The translations under genes were made by a program, and so were the position numbers. Positions 8,464-13,326 of a stretch of 13,326 nt of DNA are shown piece by piece; within the stretch, counting starts at the first letter, position 1, and each line of letters begins with the position of its first letter. The DNA is taken from the NCBI GenBank assembly GCA_014384665.1, contig JACNFI010000366.1, positions 1 to 13,326 on the forward strand. Reading direction: 5' to 3'. This stretch comes from Candidatus Cloacimonadota bacterium. Lineage in GTDB: Bacteria; Cloacimonadota; Cloacimonadia; JGIOTU-2. The notes under the pieces are model-generated. The model was not told where the DNA came from. It saw only the letters and a program-made list of their open reading frames with translations, and searched no databases.

Positions 8464-8892
8464 TCAATCTTCCCTCCAGTAATCCACCCACCTTTTGTAA
8501 GGGTTGTAATCTATTTTTGTTCTTTGCCAATGTATTTTAATAGTTTTGGATAATGCATCTTCAACTAAACTTGATAGTGCCTCCTTGGTTATTTCTACAC
8601 CTCTTGAATTTGTCCCCTGTTTAGGAAGTTTAATATATCTTTCTTTACCTATTCTATCAAAAAGTCCTTTTTGGTCTTCCAGTGGTATGTAATAAAATCC
8701 TCCTGTATTATTCCAATTAATTTGTATAAGCAAAGCAACAATTATTTTCTCACGAAGAGACCCAACTTCCATCCCAATCTTTCCAGCTCTTGAACTTTCT
8801 AATTCTGCAATCTGAAATAAATATGGTAAGTGTGTTTTAATTCTTTTTATAAGTTTTTCATCCTCAAATATTTTTATCAATCTGCTTGACAT
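8464..8892 (-). CDS. ThaI-like type II restriction endonuclease, probably with its central catalytic part deleted
   Basis: The 142-residue product carries the N-terminal block ESSRAGKIGMEVGSLREK (32-49), which I recall from ThaI-family type II endonucleases (ThaI cuts CGCG). It also carries a C-terminal block with INWNNTGGFYYIP (58-70), SRGVEITKEAL and RTKIDYNPYKRWVD. From memory the family is about 200 residues or more, with a central region bearing the acidic and lysine catalytic residues. Here IIVALL (50-55) runs directly into IQINWNN, and no PD-(D/E)xK motif is visible. This looks like an in-frame internal deletion near 8724-8735. The start has a strong GGAGGT site. The gene sits one base before the methyltransferase gene, as in a standard R-M operon. 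The family call rests on motif memory; loss of cutting is inferred. Confidence 0.72.
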   Translation of the reverse strand: MSSRLIKIFEDEKLIKRIKTHLPYLFQIAELESSRAGKIGMEVGSLREKIIVALLIQINWNNTGGFYYIPLEDQKGLFDRIGKERYIKLPKQGTNSRGVEITKEALSSLVEDALSKTIKIHWQRTKIDYNPYKRWVDYWRED

Positions 8893-8895
8893 CTT

Positions 8896-8911
8896 CTATA
8901 CCTCCGTATAG
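8896..8911 (-). promoter_or_regulatory. Hairpin presenting the Shine-Dalgarno of the endonuclease gene in its loop
   Basis: CTATAC and GTATAG (8896-8901 and 8906-8911) are exact reverse complements, and the four loop bases read GGAG on the minus strand, within the GGAGGT ribosome site of the ATG at 8892. In RNA the core of the ribosome site would sit in a tetraloop. The same dyad could serve as a protein-binding site. Either role is inferred. Confidence 0.4.
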
Positions 8912-9012
8912 GCAAAACTACATATATGGATTTAACATCTGCTTCTCTTTATATTCGTTTCCCATTTGTCTTAACCTTTTAGAAAATTATTTTTTTAACT
9001 AAAACGGCATTT

Positions 9013-9044
9013 GGTGATTTGGTGATTTGGTGATTTGGTGATTT
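9013..9044. repeat. Octamer tandem array, four perfect copies of GGTGATTT
   Basis: Four exact 8-bp units stand end to end and finish two bases before the stop codon (9047-9049) of the four-helix bundle gene. The unit resembles those of the arrays at 9412-9443 and 10852-10995 when aligned as TGATTTGG, GGATTTGG and TGAACTGG. Confidence 0.95.
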
Positions 9045-9046
9045 CA

Positions 9047-9400
9047 TCATTTATTTCTCTTTGCTGTTTGATAGGATTTTGCAAATATTGCAGTAAGTTC
9101 AGTTGCTTCTTTTAATAATGATTGAATTTTATTTTTCGGTAAAAGTTCTGTTTCTATAATCAGTTCCAACCAAAATAAACTTTCATCAGCTTCTTCCAAT
9201 ACAATATGCAATTTAGAATTAAACTCTGCTTTAGATCTTCCTCTGCACGCAGCACGGTAGTTGGCGCCAACAGAAGTGCCGGAGCGAATTAATTGATTAG
9301 CAATTGCCCGTCCCGCAACGGTTTTGGGCGAGGCTTCCACAACTTTTATAATCCGCAATGCAAATTGTTTTGTTCTTTCTTTTAATATTTCTCTATTCAT
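9047..9400 (-). CDS. Four-helix bundle protein (S23 / 23S rRNA intervening-sequence family)
   Basis: The 117-residue protein matches the four-helix bundle family first found in intervening sequences of 23S rRNA genes and related to the Avd accessory protein of diversity-generating retroelements. Family marks are ANQLIRSGTSVGANYRAACR (about 34-53), RSKAEFNSKLHIVLEEADES (about 55-74), FWLELI and the C-terminal LLKEATELTAIFAKSYQTAK. The protein should form a basic, ring-like oligomer that binds nucleic acid; its function outside rRNA is unknown. Here it stands alone, not in an rRNA gene and not beside a reverse transcriptase. It is bracketed by octamer arrays on both sides. No Shine-Dalgarno precedes the ATG; the stretch before it quickly becomes repeat sequence. 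The gene may have arrived as a small accessory unit. Confidence 0.93.
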   Translation of the reverse strand: MNREILKERTKQFALRIIKVVEASPKTVAGRAIANQLIRSGTSVGANYRAACRGRSKAEFNSKLHIVLEEADESLFWLELIIETELLPKNKIQSLLKEATELTAIFAKSYQTAKRNK

Positions 9401-9411
9401 AATTGTTATTT

Positions 9412-9443
9412 GGGGATTTGGGGATTTGGGGATTTGGAGATTT
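9412..9443. repeat. Octamer tandem array GGGGATTT, three copies and one variant
   Basis: Units at 9412, 9420 and 9428 are identical GGGGATTT; the unit at 9436 is GGAGATTT. The array lies 12 bp upstream of the four-helix bundle start and mirrors the GGTGATTT array at the other end of that gene. Confidence 0.95.
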
Positions 9444-9444
9444 T

Positions 9445-9490
9445 AAATCAACAAATTAATAAATCAACAAATCCAAAAATCAACAAATCC
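9445..9490. repeat. 16-bp-period array, octamer family in inverted orientation
   Basis: AAATCAACAAAT recurs at 9445, 9461 and 9477 with an exact 16-bp period. Read on the minus strand the stretch breaks into octamers such as GGATTTGT and TGATTTTT, close to the units of the facing array at 9412-9443. The two arrays meet at GATTTTAAATC (9439-9449), a dyad centre, so the whole can fold as an imperfect hairpin with pairing repeated every 8 bases. Confidence 0.85.
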
Positions 9491-9560
9491 TAAAATTCCT
9501 GATTTAGTTTCTTGTCTTCCTTTATATTCTTTTATCATTTATTATGTTTTTCCCTCCAAC

Positions 9561-10850
9561 TTATATTTTTTCACCTAAAATGCCATTTCCATTTGAATGA
9601 ATTTTTTTGGCAACTAAATTTTTCAATTCACCCTTTTTTGCATTCTCATCTTTTAGATAAACTCTGGCATAGTGGTCTGAAACAGAAGTCCACATACCAT
9701 TTTCCTGTTTTTCTAAAACAGCTTTCAGTGGAATCTTATTATCAATAAGATAATTAAAATATTTCTTTTTCTTTTTAGCATTCAATTTTAAAAGCTGATG
9801 CATACGATGTTTATTTTTAACTCCATTAGATTTCCACTTCATATAGGAACTTGCGGTTTTTGGACGAGGAGAATATCTAAAGATATGCATATAGCTGATA
9901 TCCAATTTGTCAACAAATGAGAATGTCTTTTCAAACTCTGCATCTGTTTCTCCTGGAAAGCCAACTATAACATCACAGCCAATTGCTGCATCTGGAATTT
10001 CATTCTTTATTTTTATGATTATTTTTATAAAATCTTTTGAATTATAATAGCGATTCATTTTGTTTAAAACAGTATCAGAACCACTTTGCAATGGTATATG
10101 GAAGTGTGGACAAATTTTCTGATTAGTTGCGAGATATTCTATAAATCTATCATAAAAAAACATCGGTTCAATAGAACTCAATCTAATTCTTTGTATATCA
10201 GTTTTTGTGCTTAAATCTGTTAAAAGTTCAATAAGAGAATAATCAGCAAATTCTCTTCCATACAAACCAAGATTAATACCGGTAAGAACAATTTCTTTTA
10301 CACCATTTTTTACTAATTTTTTAACCTGCGTGATAACATTTTCCTGTTTTCTACTTCTCGGTTTTCCCCTTACATAAGGTAAAATGCAATATGAGCAGAA
10401 AAAATCACAGCCATCTTGCACTTTAATTGGCACGCGAGTATGAAGATAAAATTTGTCTGTTGTTAGTTCTATAAACTGATTTGAAAATGACTTGGTATTT
10501 TCTCTCTTACTATTATTTACAATAAAATTAAATATTTGACTCTTTTCATTATTATTAAATGTTAAAATTTTGTCATTAAATTGATGAAGGAAATCAGAAT
10601 CATTTTCAACATAGCATCCTGTAACAACTATATTTGTATTATTCTTTTTTTGTACAATTGCTTTTCTAATAAGATATCTGGATTTGTATTCAGCTCTGTT
10701 TGTAACACAGCAAGTATTTATTAAATAGATGTCCGCAGATTGAGAAAAATCAACAAGTTTATATCCTGATTTGATAAACTGATTTAAAATTGCTTCAGTC
10801 TCGTATTGATTTGTTTTACATCCAATGGTAGCAACAGCAATGGTTTTCAT
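9561..10850 (-). CDS. mtaB: tRNA t6A37 methylthiotransferase MtaB (radical SAM)
   Basis: The 429-residue enzyme adds a methylthio group to N6-threonylcarbamoyladenosine at tRNA position 37, giving ms2t6A. The N-terminal UPF0004-type domain shows GCKTNQYE with Cys11, NTC with Cys47 and TGC with Cys79, the ligands of the auxiliary 4Fe-4S cluster. The radical SAM domain has CDFFCSYC with Cys148, Cys152 and Cys155 (CxxxCxxC), then RGKPRSR, LTGINLG, RLSSIEP, HIPLQSGSD and DVIVGFPGE. The last 60 or so residues form a TRAM-like RNA-binding domain. The TIGCKTNQYE start and the length fit the MtaB branch better than MiaB or RimO. Position 48 is a second cysteine (NTCCVT) where NTCTVT is usual. The start is firm because an in-frame TAA directly precedes the ATG. 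There is no Shine-Dalgarno; the leader is made of octamer repeats. Confidence 0.93.
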   Translation of the reverse strand: MKTIAVATIGCKTNQYETEAILNQFIKSGYKLVDFSQSADIYLINTCCVTNRAEYKSRYLIRKAIVQKKNNTNIVVTGCYVENDSDFLHQFNDKILTFNNNEKSQIFNFIVNNSKRENTKSFSNQFIELTTDKFYLHTRVPIKVQDGCDFFCSYCILPYVRGKPRSRKQENVITQVKKLVKNGVKEIVLTGINLGLYGREFADYSLIELLTDLSTKTDIQRIRLSSIEPMFFYDRFIEYLATNQKICPHFHIPLQSGSDTVLNKMNRYYNSKDFIKIIIKIKNEIPDAAIGCDVIVGFPGETDAEFEKTFSFVDKLDISYMHIFRYSPRPKTASSYMKWKSNGVKNKHRMHQLLKLNAKKKKKYFNYLIDNKIPLKAVLEKQENGMWTSVSDHYARVYLKDENAKKGELKNLVAKKIHSNGNGILGEKI

Positions 10851-10851
10851 T

Positions 10852-10995
10852 TAAACTTGTAAACTGGTGAATTGGTGAACTGGTAAACTTGTAAACTTGT
10901 AAACTTGTAAACTTGTAAACCTGTAAACTTGTAAACCTGTAAACCTGTAAACCTGTAAACCTGTAAACCTGTAAACCTGTAAATCTGTAAACCTG
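10852..10995. repeat. Degenerate octamer array of 18 units in the mtaB leader
   Basis: Eighteen contiguous 8-bp units run from 10852 to 10995. They change along the array: TAAACTTG, TAAACTGG, TGAATTGG and TGAACTGG nearest mtaB, then a block of TAAACTTG, then mostly TAAACCTG, with one TAAATCTG near the purN end. The block-like order suggests growth by unit duplication. The array ends one base before the mtaB ATG and takes up most of the purN-mtaB gap. Confidence 0.96.
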
Positions 10996-11024
10996 TAAAA
11001 TTATTATCCATAAATTTCACTAAT

Positions 11025-11657
11025 TCACCCTGATGGAATAGCTTCGCTTTCCACAGGGTAAACTAATTTACTAAAAAATTGATAAGCCAGTTGTTCAATA
11101 ACCTTTGGATAGATTTCATGCTCAATCTTCAAAACTTCGTGAGCAATCTCTTCAGGAGATTTAAGATGGTCAATAGGTATTTTCTTTTGAAATATTATCT
11201 TACCTGCATCATATTCTTCATTAACAAAGTGGACTGAAGCACCCGAAAATTTTTCATGATTCTCAAAAACCGCTTGATGAACCCGCATTCCATACATTCC
11301 TTTTCCACCATATTTAGGAAGCAAAGCAGGATGGATATTGATTATTTTCCCTTTAAATTTATCAAGAAAATTCGGTGAAAGCTTTCTCATAAATCCCGCA
11401 AGAACAACAAGATGAACATTATGCTGAGAAAGCAATTCAAGCAAATCATGTTCAAAATTATTCTTATCAGAAAGAAGAATCCACTTTACATTATTATTTT
11501 CAGCTCTTTGAATAATTGGAGCATCAGGTCTTGTAATGATTAAGAATTTAGTAGAAATGGGAAGTCTGTTTTTTGAGATATATTTTACAACACTATCAAA
11601 ATTTGAACCACGACTTTTTCCTGATGTCAAAAATGCAATATTAAAATACTCGTTCAT
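11025..11657 (-). CDS. purN: Phosphoribosylglycinamide formyltransferase (GAR transformylase)
   Basis: The 210-residue enzyme transfers a formyl group from 10-formyltetrahydrofolate to GAR, the third step of purine synthesis, in the cytoplasm. Phosphate-binding GSN (17-19) lies in SRGSNFDSV. The catalytic trio is Asn107 and His109 in INIHPALLPKYGG and Asp150 in EEYDAG. The substrate-binding LAGFMRKL (86-93) and GASVHFV are also present. Length is normal. The ATG overlaps the stop of the upstream isomerase gene (ATGA), and there is little Shine-Dalgarno, so translation is probably coupled. The last residues, about YPVESEAIPSG, are encoded by a palindromic repeat and do not look like family sequence; the natural end was probably replaced or extended. 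Pairing with a sugar isomerase is not a known functional unit. Confidence 0.95.
   Translation of the reverse strand: MNEYFNIAFLTSGKSRGSNFDSVVKYISKNRLPISTKFLIITRPDAPIIQRAENNNVKWILLSDKNNFEHDLLELLSQHNVHLVVLAGFMRKLSPNFLDKFKGKIINIHPALLPKYGGKGMYGMRVHQAVFENHEKFSGASVHFVNEEYDAGKIIFQKKIPIDHLKSPEEIAHEVLKIEHEIYPKVIEQLAYQFFSKLVYPVESEAIPSG
11028..11058. repeat. Hairpin repeat inside the 3' end of purN
   Basis: CCCTG/CAGGG (11028-11032 with 11054-11058), TGGAA/TTCCA (11034-11038 with 11049-11053) and AGC/GCT (11040-11042 with 11046-11048) stack into one stem of 13 pairs. There are two single-base bulges and a TTC loop. It is wholly within the purN reading frame and ends next to the TGA. It could also act as a 3'-end structure of the isomerase-purN message; no T run follows directly. 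Confidence 0.7.
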
Positions 11658-12706
11658 AATATTGATTTTTTTAACTCATCTATAAAATTGATTGTTGAGG
11701 GATTGACTTTATTGAGAATTGCCAAATAATAACTTATCATATCACAGAGCAGAATCGTTGAAAACATCTTTCCCATCATAGTTTTTCCATCAGTATATAT
11801 TTCTATGAACTCAATTTTTTCTCTTTTAAAGATATTTTGTAGTGCTTTCAGTCGGTTTAAATAACGCTTTTCTTCTTTGAAATCTCTAATAAATATGGGC
11901 ATTAAATTGAAATTATACTTAGATTCCCACCCCTCTATCTCATTGTGATTCATTTCGGAAAAGGTATGAGAAAATGCGTGATTTTTGGCATTCTCATTAA
12001 ACTGACATTTAAATCTATAAGCAAGTGGATATAACTTTGGATTACTACTATATATAACTGGTATTCTCTTGAATAGTTTCATTGAAATATTTTTCGCTAA
12101 ATTAGTTTCAGATGATATATCTTTTGAAATAAGTTCCAATTTACTTCTAATATTAACTTGAGTAAGTTTTACATTTATACTTTGGTCTGGAATAAGTTCA
12201 AGTTCTTCTAAAATCTTCACAATTGAAAAAAACAAATAACCAATTGCAGTTCTTGGCTGAAAGCCATCAGGTATCATTTTTATCAAATATTCTTCTTCTG
12301 TTGAAAAATGTTTCAATATCCCACCTGAAGTTACCATTGCAATTTGAGCACCTTCTTTCTTAAAGGTTTCAAAACAGTCTATAGTTTCTGCTGTGTTACC
12401 AGAATAACTACACACTATCCCTAAACTTGAATCGTCAACATAGTTTGGTAAGTAATAATCCTTTACAACAGTTATCGGGATTATATCTTCAAATATACAT
12501 TTAGCAATATCTCCAGCAATAGCAGACCCGCCCATTCCAGAAATGAAAATTTTTCTGATATTTTTATAATACTGAGAAATTTTACTTGGAGATTGATTGA
12601 AATATACTTCTTCAATTTGAGCTGGGAGTGAAATTATTTCTCCATACATATCTTCAGTATCAAATTTGTTATAATTCCCAGAATAATCTAAATTGATTAA
12701 TGCCAT
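11654..12706 (-). CDS. Bifunctional phosphoglucose/phosphomannose isomerase (SIS domains)
   Basis: I place the start at the ATG at 12706 (350 residues), which has AAGGAG five bases upstream. The frame is open 21 codons further to 12769, but that part lies in repeat sequence. The enzyme interconverts glucose 6-phosphate or mannose 6-phosphate with fructose 6-phosphate. The first SIS domain shows ISGMGGSAIAGD (55-66) and SYSGNTAET (99-107), the sugar-phosphate site. TSGG (125-128) and PRTAIGY (150-156) follow. The second SIS domain carries HTFSEMNHNEIEGW (246-259) with the catalytic Glu and His region typical of this family (bacterial and archaeal PGI/PMI, TIGR02128-like). Length is as usual for the family. 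It is the first gene of the unit with purN; MITE-like repeats lie directly upstream. Confidence 0.92.
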   Translation of the reverse strand: MALINLDYSGNYNKFDTEDMYGEIISLPAQIEEVYFNQSPSKISQYYKNIRKIFISGMGGSAIAGDIAKCIFEDIIPITVVKDYYLPNYVDDSSLGIVCSYSGNTAETIDCFETFKKEGAQIAMVTSGGILKHFSTEEEYLIKMIPDGFQPRTAIGYLFFSIVKILEELELIPDQSINVKLTQVNIRSKLELISKDISSETNLAKNISMKLFKRIPVIYSSNPKLYPLAYRFKCQFNENAKNHAFSHTFSEMNHNEIEGWESKYNFNLMPIFIRDFKEEKRYLNRLKALQNIFKREKIEFIEIYTDGKTMMGKMFSTILLCDMISYYLAILNKVNPSTINFIDELKKSIL

Positions 12707-12710
12707 TTTT

Positions 12711-12716
12711 CTCCTT
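12711..12716 (-). promoter_or_regulatory. Shine-Dalgarno that decides the isomerase start
   Basis: The minus strand reads AAGGAG then AAAA before the ATG at 12706. The longer candidate start at 12769 has no such site and falls in a repeat, so the shorter protein is preferred. Confidence 0.85.
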
Positions 12717-12722
12717 TCTAAG

Positions 12723-12869
12723 TATATAAAATAAGATCTGCAAAACACCATTTGCTTGTCATTCCGCACTTGATGCGGAATCCAAAAACCCTTATTTCAA
12801 TGGATTCCCGTTTTCACGGGAATGACAAATGAAGTGAAATCACTCATTTTGCATATCTCATAGTATATA
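12723..12869. mobile_element. MITE-like palindromic element A
   Basis: Ends at 12723-12745 and 12847-12869 are inverted copies of about 23 bp (19 of 23 match; shared TTTTGCA and TATATA). Inside, GTCATTCC (12758) and GGAATGAC (12819) frame two perfect 8-bp hairpins: ATTCCGCA/TGCGGAAT (12761-12781) and ATTCCCGT/ACGGGAAT (12804-12823). It codes for nothing and carries no transposase. The structure recalls MITE and Neisseria-type ATTCCC palindromes, but I cannot name a family. Confidence 0.6.
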
Positions 12870-13125
12870 AATTATGGGTTCTGCAAAATTGCACTCTCAT
12901 GTCATTCCAAACGTTCACAGATGTCATTCCCGACCCCGCTCCCCAATTTAATTGGGGAGAATCCATATAGAGTGAAGACGCAGTAAAAGACAGGTTGTAA
13001 GGAATGGATTCCCGTCCCCGATTTCTCGAGGACAAGCTTTCACGGGAATGACACTTTTCTTGGCGAAGCAAGCCGTAGCCAAAAATGAAGTGAAATTACT
13101 CATTTTGCAGATCTCATAGAATATA
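12864..13125. mobile_element. MITE-like palindromic element B, sharing its left end with element A
   Basis: The right end (TTTTGCAGATCTCATAGAA, from 13103) matches element A. The left end shares TATATAAATTAT with the right end of A and keeps TCTGCAAAA inverted. GTCATTCC occurs at 12901 and 12923, and GGAATGAC at 13045. The final 49 bp (13083-13131) match 12827-12875 of A with only 3 differences. B is longer than A and contains extra palindromes, so it is probably a composite. Confidence 0.55.
12939..12959. repeat. Perfect 10-bp-arm palindrome inside element B
   Basis: CTCCCCAATT and AATTGGGGAG are exact inverted copies around a single T. It resembles the CCCCGATT/AATCGGGG palindrome at 13245-13261 in size and base pattern. 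Confidence 0.8.
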
Positions 13126-13244
13126 AATTATCTATTTATCAGGTAAAATAAATCTCAAGACTCTATCCTGGACAAGCCCGTTCTCCGTAGGTTTACTCCG
13201 AAGGATGAACCAGAGCCAAACAGGAAATATTAATCAGTAATAAT

Positions 13245-13261
13245 CCCCGATTAAATCGGGG
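13245..13261. repeat. Palindrome CCCCGATT-A-AATCGGGG
   Basis: Eight-base arms are perfectly complementary around one A. It is followed by ACAATAATT, and the next palindrome 14 bases later is followed by ACTAATT, so the two form a tandem pair of related units. Confidence 0.8.
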
Positions 13262-13274
13262 ACAATAATTTCTA

Positions 13275-13292
13275 TCCCCGCGTACGCGGGGA
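13275..13292. repeat. Perfect 18-bp palindrome TCCCCGCGTACGCGGGGA
   Basis: The 18 bases are fully self-complementary with no loop. It is much richer in G+C than its surroundings and shares ATCCCCG...CGGGGAC with the palindrome at 13245-13261. Confidence 0.85.
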
Positions 13293-13326
13293 CTAATTCC
13301 TAATGTCAAATAAAATGACAAAGCCC

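Larger units (their letters stand above)
8893..9046. other. Gap upstream of the R-M operon, no convincing gene
   Basis: Besides the ribosome-site hairpin and the octamer array at 9013-9044, this gap holds only a 15-codon open frame (8918-8965, minus) with AAAGGT before its ATG. I cannot tell whether it is a leader peptide or chance. I see no clear -35/-10 promoter. Confidence 0.4.
13126..13326. other. Right-hand gene-free end of the window
   Basis: Together with the two elements, everything from 12707 to 13326 lacks a credible gene. After element B come about 110 bases of unique-looking sequence with no coding signal, then two palindromes. No promoter or RNA gene is evident. The frame at 12844-13071 (minus) is repeat sequence read by chance. 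Confidence 0.6.

Noticed and set aside
8918..8965. 15-codon minus-strand frame (MGNEYKEKQMLNPYM) before the endonuclease gene
   Set aside because: It has a weak ribosome site but is too short to support as a gene; kept only as a remark in the gap description.
9047..9400. Diversity-generating retroelement accessory gene (Avd)
   Set aside because: No reverse transcriptase, template repeat or variable repeat is present nearby; the protein is assigned only to the wider four-helix family.
9464..9538. 24-codon minus-strand frame starting MIKEYKGRQ downstream of mtaB
   Set aside because: The second half is octamer repeat read as protein, and the GGAGGG upstream is too far from the ATG.
10852..10995. 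Possible CRISPR array
   Set aside because: Units are 8 bp, contiguous and without spacers.
12707..12769. 21-codon N-terminal extension of the isomerase
   Set aside because: It lies in repeat sequence and lacks a ribosome site; the ATG at 12706 has a good AAGGAG.
12844..13071. 75-residue minus-strand open frame upstream of the isomerase gene
   Set aside because: It is read through the MITE-like palindromes, has no domain-like composition, and its sequence is explained by the repeats.

Overview
The window is AT-rich (about one third G+C by eye) and all convincing genes lie on the minus strand, so transcription runs from right to left. The organism is a diderm bacterium: there is an outer-membrane beta-barrel protein, an MlaFD-type lipid transport pair and a lipoprotein signal. 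The AT-rich coding style, the ASPIC/UnbV-type FG-GAP lipoprotein, the protease/propeller/barrel protein and the free-standing S23-type four-helix bundle gene surrounded by short tandem repeats together suggest a member of the FCB group or a related candidate phylum (Cloacimonadota-like is my guess). No rRNA or marker gene proves this.

Right to left. Positions 12707-13326 hold no gene but a cluster of palindromic repeats, including two related MITE-like units with similar ends. From 12706 to 11025 lie a two-gene unit, a bifunctional phosphoglucose/phosphomannose isomerase and PurN, which overlap by 4 nt; the PurN C-terminus is written in a palindromic repeat. A degenerate 8-bp repeat array (18 units) fills most of the gap between purN and the MtaB-type tRNA methylthiotransferase. 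Two more octamer arrays bracket a small four-helix bundle gene at 9047-9400.

From 8892 to 7157 is a compact restriction-modification operon: a ThaI-like endonuclease that appears to lack its central catalytic part, a beta-class DNA methyltransferase, and an unrecognised small protein whose start overlaps the methyltransferase stop. Between this operon and mlaF is a short stretch of palindromic repeats. Then come mlaF and mlaD, without an mlaE in the window. Next is a 979-residue outer-membrane protein joining a gluzincin-type metallopeptidase domain, a PD40 beta-propeller and an Omp85-like barrel. Last is a lipoprotein with a helical N-terminus and seven FG-GAP-like calcium-binding repeats that runs off the left edge.

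The envelope genes (1-7051) and the metabolic and tRNA genes (9561-12706) look like core genes. The stretch 7052-9490 (repeats, R-M operon, four-helix gene) looks like an accessory insertion. I see no CRISPR array, tRNA, rRNA or transposase. The strongest unusual signals are the core-deleted endonuclease, a family of octamer arrays that look like variants of one unit, the purN tail made from a palindrome, and the three-part protease-propeller-barrel protein.
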